From positions 1 to 64,000 of the IMG/VR virus record IMGVR_UViG_3300047094_002183: DNA of 64,000 bases; one strand, written 5' to 3'. The notes under the pieces were generated by a model. It was not told the origin of the DNA, ran no database searches, and saw only the letters and a list, made by a program, of their open reading frames with translations. The translations under genes were made by a program, and so were the position numbers. This DNA is from a virus. Shown one piece after another: positions 54,053 to 62,765 of the stretch (position 1 is the stretch's first letter; each line of letters starts with the position of its first letter).

Positions 54053-55044
54053 AAACTTGGTTCAAGCGCCATGGCTTCAAGAGCTTCAACCAGCCTTTGG
54101 AACTGCCGCAGGTGCGTTGCGACAAGGCGTCGTGTTACTTCTTGGGCCAAAATCTTCGTACTTACAAACTCTAACTGTTTTACAAGTGCTGTTTCCAGCG
54201 GCTGCTCTGGATTTCGCGTAAACGGCATCTCGCTCAGCTCTGGTACCACCGCGATAACCTTGCCCGCCTTGTCTTTGATATCTTCTAGCGAGCACGCCAG
54301 CCGATAATCCATCATCTGGACGAACCACTCAGCTTCTGTTGCAACTTTGTTCTCTTGCTGGTCTAGGACAAGCTGCCGATAGATCAGTTTGTTCTCGTCG
54401 GCCAGCAAACCCCTGAATGTCACGATAATTTTGCCGCCAAACAGCTCGTAGCTCTTCTTGAAGCGCGTACCACCAAGCAACGTGGCCAAAAAGTCTTCTT
54501 TATCGCGGTCTGTCGGCTGCACCTCGAACTTTTGTCGCATGTCCCAGCCGCAGCGCGGGCAAAAAGGCAGAATTACCGACTGTTCCGCCGGCGGATTGGC
54601 GATAACGGCAGGTTCTTGCGGTACGTCAACCTCGATAGTCGGTTTTTCCATCTCGGGCGCAGGCTCTTTGCTGATTTCAGCGCGATCATCGACGATCTGC
54701 GGCGCTTCTGGTGGCTGCGCCTCACCTTTTACGATTTGCTCGTATACCGCACGGGCGCTGGCAGACAGGCCAGCTGTTTTTTGGTCAATTTCTGCTTGCT
54801 GTGTCTTATCCGCCGCGTACTTTTTGGCGGCTACCAGTAAGTTTTTAACTTCTTCAACGCTTTCGGGCGTCATTACAGCCAAATCGACTAAAACATCCGT
54901 ACGTTGAGACGGCGGCAACGTTTCTTTAATGCGCAATAACGTGTCGCTGAGCGCTGTCGGCAGAGGATCGCCTTCGACCCAGCCAAACTGCGCCAGTGTT
55001 TTCTTTGTAAAGTCAGAAAAATACGGATTTTCTACCAATTCCAC
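54034..55044 (-). CDS. tail assembly chaperone-like protein, 336 aa
   Basis: Located between the spike and the tape measure, as tail chaperones are. It has a helical N-terminal half with a Pro/Glu linker (EPAPEMEKPTIEVDVPQEP), then CPRCGWDM, a zinc-knuckle-like half, and a helical C-terminal domain (ATEAEWFVQMMDYRLACSLE, ALVKQLEFVSTKIL). It is longer than typical gpG proteins. The zinc-type motif is unusual for a chaperone. The T-run before its stop can fuse it to the -1 frame. Confidence 0.65.
   Translation of the reverse strand: MELVENPYFSDFTKKTLAQFGWVEGDPLPTALSDTLLRIKETLPPSQRTDVLVDLAVMTPESVEEVKNLLVAAKKYAADKTQQAEIDQKTAGLSASARAVYEQIVKGEAQPPEAPQIVDDRAEISKEPAPEMEKPTIEVDVPQEPAVIANPPAEQSVILPFCPRCGWDMRQKFEVQPTDRDKEDFLATLLGGTRFKKSYELFGGKIIVTFRGLLADENKLIYRQLVLDQQENKVATEAEWFVQMMDYRLACSLEDIKDKAGKVIAVVPELSEMPFTRNPEQPLETALVKQLEFVSTKILAQEVTRRLVATHLRQFQRLVEALEAMALEPSFWNGIE
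54051..54055 (-). promoter_or_regulatory. candidate -1 frameshift site (T5 run)
   Basis: The upstream frame reads AGT TTT TGG (T-run at 54051-54055) shortly before its TAG; slipping back one base on TTT gives TTT TTG GAA CGG, joining the open frame of 53666-54052. P-site re-pairing is perfect; A-site re-pairing (TGG to TTG) is imperfect, so the site is plausible rather than textbook. Confidence 0.5.
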
Positions 55045-55061
55045 AGCGCACTCCTTTGCGG

Positions 55062-57950
55062 TTACTTTCTCGGGATAATCGGGTACGTACCGTCCAGTGT
55101 TTGCTTATTGTTATCTTTGAACTCGGGGTTTTTGTACTCGCCGGACAGGCTTGGCGCTGTACCACGAGCCTTATCAATGTACCCGCCGTTTTGCTGCACG
55201 ATATTAAAGTCTTGCTCGACGTACGTCTGCTCGTCTTTCGTCCACTTTTTACCCGGGAACGGAAACGAGTCGGGCCCCGTTTTGACTTTCACAGGCTTTT
55301 CTGTCCATTTTTCCGGGCTACCAGAGCCCAAGCGCGCCATCTGCTGCCAACGGTCTTCGTACAGCACAAAATCAGGGATGTTGTAGTCGGCGTCGGTGCG
55401 GAACGAAAACTCAGCGATATCCATAACGCGCGCATTGCCAGCTTTTTTATCTGCGTACCACAGCTGTTCTAGCAATTGGTTATCAATCTGCGCGCCGATT
55501 TGCGGTATTTCGTCGTCAATAAGCTTGCGGATCTCGTCAATGGCTTTGTTAACCTGCGTTTGGCAGTCGCCGTCACAGGGCGCCACGAAAATAGCGCCTT
55601 TTGCCGCGGCCTCTGTAACAATGTGGCCCTTTGCGACCAAGACGCTGGCTTTTGATAACAATCCACCGCCCGCAATGATGTGGCTTTCAGTGCCTAGCGG
55701 CCCAGTCAACAGCGTAAAGTTCTCTGAGAACATGTTCGCCTTCTGGTAGTCGTTCATGCCGAAGAACTGATAATGCCGACCTCCGCGCTGCAAGAACTCA
55801 TAGAAGTTATTCGACTTAGTAACGATCTCTTTTTCACCCTTGCCGGCGTCGATGGTGATGTTGCCCGGCTTGATTGAACTGCCGCCGCCACCCGTGCGCA
55901 GGTAAATCTGGTGTGCCAAACTGACAACATTGGCGTTCGGCGCGCGCAGCACAATGCCGGCAAATTTAACGTTATCACCGCTTTGCTCGAAATCGTAGTT
56001 CGGCGTTTTCATGCGGCTTTCAAGCAAAATCCCGCCTTCTTTTTCGGACGAGTCGTTGCCGGCGAGCACCATCACGTTGGCCTCGGCCTTAATGCGCACA
56101 TTCTTTTTCGTCGCAGAAATGTCGACCGACTTGTACGCTTTCTGGATTACATCGTTGCCCGCCCATGTTTGCACGTCACGGCCGCCCTTGAGCCATACGT
56201 CGCCGGGCGCGGAGATGAACACGCACCCGCCGGACATGCGAATCTCAGCGCCGTAACCGTCTCCGATAACTACACCCCCGTCTTCCAGCAACGACACGAA
56301 CGATTCTGTCTCATAGAACTTCTGTTCGCCGGCCTTTTCATACCGATGGTCAATTTTGAATGTCTTCGGCTCTTCTTCCTTGAGGTACATCTTTGACGCA
56401 GCAAGGTCTTGAAATTTTGGAATCTTTTGATTGACCTGCGCGTACTCTAGCTCTTGCTGCTCCCACGTCTTGTAGTCTTTCGCGTGCCAGTAAAAAGGAT
56501 GCAGCCCCGCGTAATTAAACAGATAGCCGTGCAAGTCGAGAACGGCAGCAGCGCGCTGTAAATTAGGGTAATCAGTGTCGGTAGCCTTGATCGTACCGGT
56601 AATCGAATGTTCTGGTCCTTCGCCGTATTTGCTCGCTGCCTTGTAGTTTTTTTCAGCGTCGTCGCCTTCCTTTTGATCTTCCGGGCGCTTAATCCGTTGC
56701 GGCATGGGCAACAGGATCCGCTTGGACAGCACAATACCTTTGGCCGACGCAAAGAATAAACGCCCGTCTTGCGCTGTGTTTTCTTCGCGCAAACCGTAAG
56801 CGGGTTTCGGGTTGTGATCTGTCAGTTTGTCGCCGCCGCCGCCGCAATCAGGCGCGCCACCCCCTTCAGTCTCAACGCGAGAGTCGTAAGGCGTTTCGCC
56901 GGGGCTGCCCTTTTTGCCGTCATACGTCCAGCGCTCTAGTCCGGGCGGCGGCGCATGAATAACATTACGGCTGCCTTGTCCTAAATAGCCAAAGAACTGC
57001 TGGGTGCGATGGTACGGCTGCTGAAACTCGTGTTTATTTTCCCAGTGCGCATAATAGGGCTTTGCCGACGAGCACTGGTAATCTGCGGGCTGATACTCTT
57101 CAATCATTTCGCCCGGGATTAGCATGCCCATGGCTTCCCACGGATACGGCGAATAACCCTGCGTATCGTTGCACTCGGCTTGATCCATGAACGCCTCGCG
57201 CTCACTGCCGGCCGTCCACACCTGCATGTTATAACCGGCCACCCGCAAGAGGGAGTCGTGGTAGAAGCCGTACACGCCGCAAAACTCGTTCATCGACACG
57301 CGGAACATGAAATCGTCCAGCGTGACGCCCGCGCCCGTACTGGTGATGGCGCCCCATTCACTGGCGAGCGTGGCGTCCCACGCCCGCCACGCGCTGTAAT
57401 CGACCATTTGCCCGCTTTGGGGCTGCTTCAGGTACTTCTTGTGTACGTCGTCTACGCGCTTCCTAGAGGCCTGTGAGATATAGTCGTGGTAAGCGCGTTT
57501 ACCGATATCCAATACGTTTGGCACGGCGCCAAGGATAAACCCTTTAAACTGCTTATCGTGCGCCATGACGATAACGCAGGTGCCGGGAGTGTATGTATTG
57601 ATCTCCGTGGCGCCAAAAGCCACGCCACTGGTCCCAGAACAGGCCGTGGCAATAATGGGCGTAAAACCCTTTTCTAGATGCACGCGGTAGCAGTTCGCTA
57701 TCGACGTGCCGTCCATGATCCAGCCCAAACATAGCCGGCCAGTATCTTGGAACCCCGTTTTAAAGCCCGTAAGATTGCAGTTAGGGTCGGCAACCGGGGT
57801 AGTGTGGGCACCATACGCTGTCGTCGTAGTCCGCCCGCCGTACTGCGTCTGGTTTTGCAGCCGGCGCGTGGCTAACGTCGGATCATTGGCGTACGGCGGG
57901 CTCGACGCGGGCGTAGTGCCCACCCGATGAGCCGGGGGGTCGATGCTCAT
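55062..57950 (-). CDS. central spike-like baseplate protein, 962 aa
   Basis: Residues 60-145 look like the OB-fold of gp5/VgrG spikes (FQDTGRLCLGWIMDG..., GTCVIVMAHDKQFKGFILGAVP). Residues about 555-690 repeat VVIGDGYGAEIRMSGGCVFI, GDVWLKGGRDVQTWAGND and similar lines, the pattern of a VgrG-like beta-prism needle. A Gly/Lys C-terminal region and a large helical middle (RAYHDYISQASRKRVDDVHKK) are additional. It follows the tube and terminator and precedes the chaperones. It would pierce the cell envelope upon contraction. Confidence 0.8.
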   Translation of the reverse strand: MSIDPPAHRVGTTPASSPPYANDPTLATRRLQNQTQYGGRTTTTAYGAHTTPVADPNCNLTGFKTGFQDTGRLCLGWIMDGTSIANCYRVHLEKGFTPIIATACSGTSGVAFGATEINTYTPGTCVIVMAHDKQFKGFILGAVPNVLDIGKRAYHDYISQASRKRVDDVHKKYLKQPQSGQMVDYSAWRAWDATLASEWGAITSTGAGVTLDDFMFRVSMNEFCGVYGFYHDSLLRVAGYNMQVWTAGSEREAFMDQAECNDTQGYSPYPWEAMGMLIPGEMIEEYQPADYQCSSAKPYYAHWENKHEFQQPYHRTQQFFGYLGQGSRNVIHAPPPGLERWTYDGKKGSPGETPYDSRVETEGGGAPDCGGGGDKLTDHNPKPAYGLREENTAQDGRLFFASAKGIVLSKRILLPMPQRIKRPEDQKEGDDAEKNYKAASKYGEGPEHSITGTIKATDTDYPNLQRAAAVLDLHGYLFNYAGLHPFYWHAKDYKTWEQQELEYAQVNQKIPKFQDLAASKMYLKEEEPKTFKIDHRYEKAGEQKFYETESFVSLLEDGGVVIGDGYGAEIRMSGGCVFISAPGDVWLKGGRDVQTWAGNDVIQKAYKSVDISATKKNVRIKAEANVMVLAGNDSSEKEGGILLESRMKTPNYDFEQSGDNVKFAGIVLRAPNANVVSLAHQIYLRTGGGGSSIKPGNITIDAGKGEKEIVTKSNNFYEFLQRGGRHYQFFGMNDYQKANMFSENFTLLTGPLGTESHIIAGGGLLSKASVLVAKGHIVTEAAAKGAIFVAPCDGDCQTQVNKAIDEIRKLIDDEIPQIGAQIDNQLLEQLWYADKKAGNARVMDIAEFSFRTDADYNIPDFVLYEDRWQQMARLGSGSPEKWTEKPVKVKTGPDSFPFPGKKWTKDEQTYVEQDFNIVQQNGGYIDKARGTAPSLSGEYKNPEFKDNNKQTLDGTYPIIPRK

Positions 57951-58078
57951 TGATTATCCACCAAAAATGGTGTGGTTACGGGTATAAAACCCAAGGCGTT
58001 ACCGCCTAATACCTTAAACGGCGGTTGCGTAAAACGCAACCGCCGTTTAATTACCGACATAAATAGCAAAACCGCAAA
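57951..58078. terminator. intrinsic-type terminator region after the tube gene
   Basis: The 128-bp gap carries a perfect 16-bp stem at 58014-58029 and 58035-58050 (arm TTAAACGGCGGTTGCG) with a 5-nt loop; A and T tracts at the stem base make it usable in either direction. Two weaker hairpins (57959-57972 and a GGCG/CGCC stem near 57994-58005) follow toward the spike gene. It would reduce read-through from the abundant tube and sheath transcripts. Confidence 0.8.
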
Positions 58079-58522
58079 TCAGGCATAGTCAATGTCTAAA
58101 AACATGAAACCAAGGTTTTCCGTGATCACGACATCTTGCGCCGTGACGCTGGCGCCCAGTTGCGTGAGCGTTGCCTTTTTCAGCGTATACGTTACGGAAC
58201 CGCTAGTCCCGCCGCAGCCGCCGGCGGCTGTCAGTACGACGTCCTTGGGCGTGCACATATCGCCGTAGTCATTGACCAGAGTCTTAAAGTTAGCAGTGCC
58301 GCCCACAATGCGACTCAGCTGCGCTTGACCCTGACGCCGATTACCGACGTAATACACGTTTGACGAACCGATTTCATACAGCGTGTTAATCTGCCGCGTC
58401 AGCGTGAAATTAACTTGCTGTACGAGCGCACCCGGGCCGCCTGCTCCGCCAAATGTCATTGTCAGATCTTCAGCGCGAAACGAGCCATTGTGCGTTTGTT
58501 CTTTACCGAAAGGAGATGCCAT
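58079..58522 (-). CDS. tail tube protein, 147 aa
   Basis: Short beta-rich protein directly after the sheath, with FRAEDLTMTFGGAGGPGALVQQVNFTLTRQINTLYEIG, a loop YVGNRRQGQAQLSRIVG, and a GGTSGSVTYTLKKATLTQLG end: the order and size of T4-like/tail tube monomers. It polymerises inside the sheath. AGGTGA precedes the ATG at 58520-58522. Confidence 0.85.
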   Translation of the reverse strand: MASPFGKEQTHNGSFRAEDLTMTFGGAGGPGALVQQVNFTLTRQINTLYEIGSSNVYYVGNRRQGQAQLSRIVGGTANFKTLVNDYGDMCTPKDVVLTAAGGCGGTSGSVTYTLKKATLTQLGASVTAQDVVITENLGFMFLDIDYA

Positions 58523-58567
58523 AGTTCACCTAAGTGTTGTGAAGTTGACTGCTTAACTAATTTGAGA

Positions 58568-61500
58568 TCAGACCACCAAGTGCAGCTCAATGTTGTTGAG
58601 CGGCGCCGGGACAACAAGGTCAAGAACGATTTCAATACGATCCTTCAGCAGCGGATGAATCTGCAGCTTGCGGATACTACCGCTGATGAGCTGCGACCCA
58701 AGCTCTTCTGTGTAACCGTTACTCGACAGGAAATCGATCACGGCTGTGACTTCGTATTTCAGCCGTGCGACCATACCCGGTTGCGCGTTGGTGCGGCCGA
58801 TAAACGGACGCAGGCGGCGCAGGAACAGGTACGACATGCTATCCACGTTGCGGCGGATCATCTCTTCCCGACGATTCAGGTCGAGGTTGTCCGTCGTCAG
58901 CGCATGCCGCGTGAACGGCGTGCCGTCCTTGTCTTCAGTCACGATCCACGTTCCCGCCTCGGCAAGCCGATTAAGCTGCGTTTCGTTGAAGTACTTGTAC
59001 GACCGGCTGTAGTCGTCAAAACCGGCGACTTCCACGTTCGTCAGCGGCTGGTGGGGCACAACACCCGACACCAAACCAGCCAGCGCGGCCGACAGGTAAT
59101 AGCCGGGCTGAACTGTGCCAGCCTCGCCAACCTGATCGGGCCACACTGCGCACACGCGACGATTCGACAGCGAACCAGCCTGTTGCACAATGTCGTCAAC
59201 GACTTCGTTGCGAGTACGGTTGTGATAGATCTCAACGCGCTGCGGCACGGTCACGGCGACGTCGCCGCCCGAGTACAACAGCAGTGTCGATTCCGAAACA
59301 ACCGCGTCTACAACGTATTCTTCGTATTGCTCTTCACCGAAACCGTCAACAGTGTAGTTATACCGAACGACGTCGCCCGGACGCACGTCGTTGGTGATGA
59401 AATAACCGTTGCCCGACGTGACCGTAAGCCGCGTGTACTGCGTGTTGGTCGCATTCGGATCATCCGACAATGTCGCCAGCACGGGGTCGACTACTTCTTC
59501 GCCAAGCACGCCTGCGATCAGCGCGCCCTGACCAGCAACCTTCGCTACCGGGTGCGCCTTCACGGCGAAGAACCCAGCCTTCCAGTTGTTGGCGATCTCG
59601 TTCGACTCGCCGCCGATGTGCGCCGCCCACAGGTTCTGCACCCTGCGGTCGAACGTCATCGGGACAAGGTTGTACATGTCGTCGCGACCCTTGATGCGCT
59701 CAAGCACTTGCGCCCATTTGGCGAGGTCCGGTCCGAGCGAGCGGCCTTCCTCGTCAAACAGTTCGGGATCGGCAACCGCGGTGTACTTCACAACTGTACC
59801 ATTGCTGTTAGAGAGCGCCTTGTACACGCCCCATTTCAGCGGGTTATCGGGGTCAAGCTGGCCCTTGATCTGGTCGAGGTTAGCCACGTCGCTGATCGAG
59901 TTGACCTCGTCGGCCAGCTCAGCCAGCCACTCGCGGTACTCGACGTACACCTTGCCAGCCATGACGTTCAGCGGCTGCTCAGCGCCGGCGCTTGTCCACT
60001 CAGGGTGGTAAGCGACGATGCCTTCTTGCACGCAGATCTGGGTATCCTCGTACCAGAAGTTCGTCATCGGCGCGAAGCCAATGCGGTTCTTCGAGATCTG
60101 GATATCGTCCTTGATGAACAGCTTGAGGTCCATGTCCTCACCGCTGATCAACTGGCAGGTTGCCGTAGCTGTTACCGACCCGCCGCCGGCGGGCGGCGCC
60201 GCAATCGTAATAGTCGGGGCAACGGTGTAACCGGCGCCACGATTTGTTACGGTGATGCCAACAACCTTACCGGCGTTGTCGCCAGTACCGAGCACAGCCG
60301 TGCCAGTAGCTGTCGCAGCGCCAACAACACCTTCACCCGGAGCCGAGAACGTTACCGCGGGCACAGTGCCGTATCCGCCGCCGACATTCGTGATGCTGAT
60401 CGGGCCCACCTTGTCGACCGGCACGTTGTCCTGCGTCAGCAGTGCAACCGGCAGGTCGTCGCGGAGGATAAGCTTGCGCACCGGGCCAGCCTGACTGGAA
60501 TTCACGGTGATGTACCACTTGTCGCCCTTGCGCAGACCGGGCACAGCGTAATCGTCTTCTTGACCGTCGGTGAACGACTTAAACTTCACCTTCACGCCGT
60601 TCGTGCCGATGTTTACGCTGACCGCGTTGCCACCGACGCCGTCGCCAGCCACTTCAGTCGGGCCGGAGAAATCGAGGCCCTTGACGGTGCGCACGGTGAT
60701 CTCGGGGAGATCAGCCCACACGCCGCCCTTGGTGCACTCGATGACGTAAGTGTCGTTCTTGGCACCAGCGTAGGCACCCAGAATATCAAGGTCGCCCATC
60801 ACGCCGTTCACGGACTCACCAGTCGCGTTAACGCCGTCGGCGTCCGACACCGCTTTGACCTTTTCGTAGGTCTGCTTAACGTCAAACTTCCACTTCTGGC
60901 CGACCACGAACTGGTCGAGGTTGACTGTCGTGAAACGTACCGACAGGCCGCGTGTGCCGATAAAGGTCACGCCATCAGCATCGTCGAAATCATTCGGCTG
61001 AATTTCAGCCACGTCGTCGGTGCCACTGGCAGACGTGACGCGCAGACGCGCGGCAGCGCAACCAGCCACCGAACTCTTAACAACTTCGACAACGTACTCT
61101 TCCTCGACGTAACCGGCGGCAAGGCCGTCATAATCGTTGGCGCCTTCGTCCTCAGCATCCAGCACGGTCACTGCCACGCTGTTGTCAACGCCATCAATTT
61201 GCGAAACTGTAACGTCAACGCCGTTAACGCTTAAGGCTGTATAACTGTCTTGGTTGTTTACGTCAGCCGTCGCCGGCAGAATGCGCGACGGCACGAGGTC
61301 GCTGGCAAAGCCAGTGACGTACGTGCTAAGCACAGTCTCTTCGCAGTCGTTGTCGGCGCTTACGCTCCGAAGCTGAACGACGTCGCCGAGCTGTACGTCA
61401 CGATCAAAAAACACACCGGATCGCGGGTAGGCCGCGCCGTTCGACTTGAACGACAGCGTGCTGGACTGAATCCAGTTCATCTTGCCCGGGACGGCAGTGA

Positions 61501-61801
61501 TAGTTGTATCACTCTCGCCGAGATTGTGCACGTAATATTGCAGCATGGCGTCGTCGATGTGAACCTTCACATACGGAAGGTCAACAACCGAACCCGGCTG
61601 GCGCTGCGGCCACGGATAGCATGTGTCGTTCAGCCGGTCGTACGTGCCGAGCAGCGTGTGCTTCTTTTCATCCGTGTTGCTGTAACGATGGAGAACGGCG
61701 TGAGGGCCGGCGATGTGAGCGCGCAGCGGCTCCGTGATCTCGGTCGGGACGATCTTGAATTCTTGGAAAACGAGAACTTGGGGTTTTACGTAGCTCGACA
61801 T
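58568..61801 (-). CDS. tail sheath protein with large insertions, 1077 aa
   Basis: N-terminal KPQVLVFQEFKIVPTEITEP and the C-terminal half (QAGSLSNRRVCAVWPDQV, GYYLSAALAGLVSGVVPHQP, TNVEVAGFDDYSRSY, FNETQLNRLAEAGTWIV, ending in VDSMSYLFLRRLRPFIGRT) are classic contractile sheath sequence. At 1077 aa it is far longer than T4 gp18 (about 660), owing to inserted beta domains at about residues 150-560, including two copies of a VTNxGxGYxxxPTITxxAP module (residues about 467-550). These probably decorate the outside of the sheath. GGAGG precedes the start by 8 bases. Confidence 0.92.
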   Translation of the reverse strand: MSSYVKPQVLVFQEFKIVPTEITEPLRAHIAGPHAVLHRYSNTDEKKHTLLGTYDRLNDTCYPWPQRQPGSVVDLPYVKVHIDDAMLQYYVHNLGESDTTITAVPGKMNWIQSSTLSFKSNGAAYPRSGVFFDRDVQLGDVVQLRSVSADNDCEETVLSTYVTGFASDLVPSRILPATADVNNQDSYTALSVNGVDVTVSQIDGVDNSVAVTVLDAEDEGANDYDGLAAGYVEEEYVVEVVKSSVAGCAAARLRVTSASGTDDVAEIQPNDFDDADGVTFIGTRGLSVRFTTVNLDQFVVGQKWKFDVKQTYEKVKAVSDADGVNATGESVNGVMGDLDILGAYAGAKNDTYVIECTKGGVWADLPEITVRTVKGLDFSGPTEVAGDGVGGNAVSVNIGTNGVKVKFKSFTDGQEDDYAVPGLRKGDKWYITVNSSQAGPVRKLILRDDLPVALLTQDNVPVDKVGPISITNVGGGYGTVPAVTFSAPGEGVVGAATATGTAVLGTGDNAGKVVGITVTNRGAGYTVAPTITIAAPPAGGGSVTATATCQLISGEDMDLKLFIKDDIQISKNRIGFAPMTNFWYEDTQICVQEGIVAYHPEWTSAGAEQPLNVMAGKVYVEYREWLAELADEVNSISDVANLDQIKGQLDPDNPLKWGVYKALSNSNGTVVKYTAVADPELFDEEGRSLGPDLAKWAQVLERIKGRDDMYNLVPMTFDRRVQNLWAAHIGGESNEIANNWKAGFFAVKAHPVAKVAGQGALIAGVLGEEVVDPVLATLSDDPNATNTQYTRLTVTSGNGYFITNDVRPGDVVRYNYTVDGFGEEQYEEYVVDAVVSESTLLLYSGGDVAVTVPQRVEIYHNRTRNEVVDDIVQQAGSLSNRRVCAVWPDQVGEAGTVQPGYYLSAALAGLVSGVVPHQPLTNVEVAGFDDYSRSYKYFNETQLNRLAEAGTWIVTEDKDGTPFTRHALTTDNLDLNRREEMIRRNVDSMSYLFLRRLRPFIGRTNAQPGMVARLKYEVTAVIDFLSSNGYTEELGSQLISGSIRKLQIHPLLKDRIEIVLDLVVPAPLNNIELHLVV

Positions 61802-61898
61802 GCGTCAGCCTCCGTGCCTAAATTTGTGTGCGGTATGGTGCTCAGCAGTAGTATACACAACCACGCGTTTCAAAAAAAAATACACGACCGCAAAATTC
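61802..61898. promoter_or_regulatory. possible promoter upstream of the sheath gene
   Basis: On the minus strand TTGTGTATACTACTG (about 61846-61860) contains a TATACT -10-like element at 61850-61855, preceded by a T-rich block and TTGAAA only 12 bases upstream, so the spacing is poor. Similar TTGTGTAT occurs ahead of the acidic protein gene. Weak evidence; the gap otherwise shows only the ribosome site for the sheath. Confidence 0.3.
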
Positions 61899-62609
61899 TT
61901 AATAGGACAGTAAATCTGATGCCTTAAAGACAATCCGCTTTAAACGCGGTACGTACGGCTGGAGCGTCCAAGCTTCCTCGGCGACATACGAAACAGTGAC
62001 AGGTACGGCATAACCCTGTACAACTTCTTGAATCTCTCCTATCCCACCAACCTCGGCCACAATAAACCGGTGAAGGTTCATTTGGTCGCGGATGAGGGGC
62101 GAAAAATTGATTAAAAACTTAACGACTTCCGTCGTTAAAAATTCGGTTTCAGCGCCGTTTGGAGACAGGCAATACAGTGTGTGACTGCCCTCCCACACTC
62201 CGGCGTACGCATCAGCACCAGTATACTCATTTTTACTTGCCAAATCACCAATACCCTGCCGCAACCATTTCCAGCCGTTGCGTTTAATTAACACAGCCGG
62301 GCGTTTATCGGCAGTTTGGGGCAGCCAACGAGTAATACTTTCTATCAAAATGCCGCCGGCGTTCAAACCGTTATCTACCGGCTGCCACGCGCCAAGGTTC
62401 TGGATGTGCTTCCGTACGCGCGGCTCGTCAATATTGCTCGGGTCAGAGAAGTGCCCGATTAACAATTGCCGTAAAAGCCCGGTCATAACGTGCGGGCGCA
62501 TACCATAAGAACATAGCGTGCTGACCTTATCAACACGGTTCTCCGGCTCGCTGCCCGGCGGGAACTGGGCTTCAACCTCTGGCGGATTTGAGTCGTCGTA
62601 GGTACTCAC
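61899..62609 (-). CDS. tail completion/neck protein candidate, 236 aa
   Basis: Protein upstream of the sheath with MTGLLRQLLIGHFSDPSNIDEPRVR, KRPAVLIKRNGWKWLRQGIGD, then a beta region HTLYCLSPNGAETEFLTTEVVKFLINFSPLIRDQM and EEAWTLQPYVPRLKRIVF. Position and size fit tail terminator or tail-completion proteins that cap the tube at the neck. Family membership not recognised. Confidence 0.65.
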   Translation of the reverse strand: MSTYDDSNPPEVEAQFPPGSEPENRVDKVSTLCSYGMRPHVMTGLLRQLLIGHFSDPSNIDEPRVRKHIQNLGAWQPVDNGLNAGGILIESITRWLPQTADKRPAVLIKRNGWKWLRQGIGDLASKNEYTGADAYAGVWEGSHTLYCLSPNGAETEFLTTEVVKFLINFSPLIRDQMNLHRFIVAEVGGIGEIQEVVQGYAVPVTVSYVAEEAWTLQPYVPRLKRIVFKASDLLSY

Positions 62610-62763
62610 GCAACGGGTCCTTTTTTGGCTGTTCCAACATCTTTACGGGCGGCAACATTTTCGGCAGTTTTGACCCAAGCTTGATTTTGGCTAGTTGCGG
62701 CACGTGCTTGGCCGCTTCTTTGGCAGCATTGGCTTCGGCTGTTTCGTCCGCATTTTCGCGCAT
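62572..62763 (-). CDS. short hypothetical protein, 63 aa
   Basis: A basic/helical small protein with a Glu/Ala-rich N-terminus, LAKIKLGSKLPKMLPPVKML and a basic C-terminus (PLREYLRRLKSARG). It overlaps the tail-completion gene by 38 bp and follows the neck protein by 2 bp, consistent with a coupled structural-operon gene. Unrecognised. Confidence 0.6.
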   Translation of the reverse strand: MRENADETAEANAAKEAAKHVPQLAKIKLGSKLPKMLPPVKMLEQPKKDPLREYLRRLKSARG

Positions 62764-62765
62764 AC

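Noticed and set aside
58415-61234. Long rightward open frame (939 codons) opposite the sheath gene
   Set aside because: It is antisense of the sheath; amino acid composition (His/Arg/Val rich) is random-looking and no ribosome site is seen.
61846-61880. Strong sigma-70 promoter upstream of the sheath
   Set aside because: The TATACT has only a 12-bp spacing to TTGAAA; kept only as a weak candidate.
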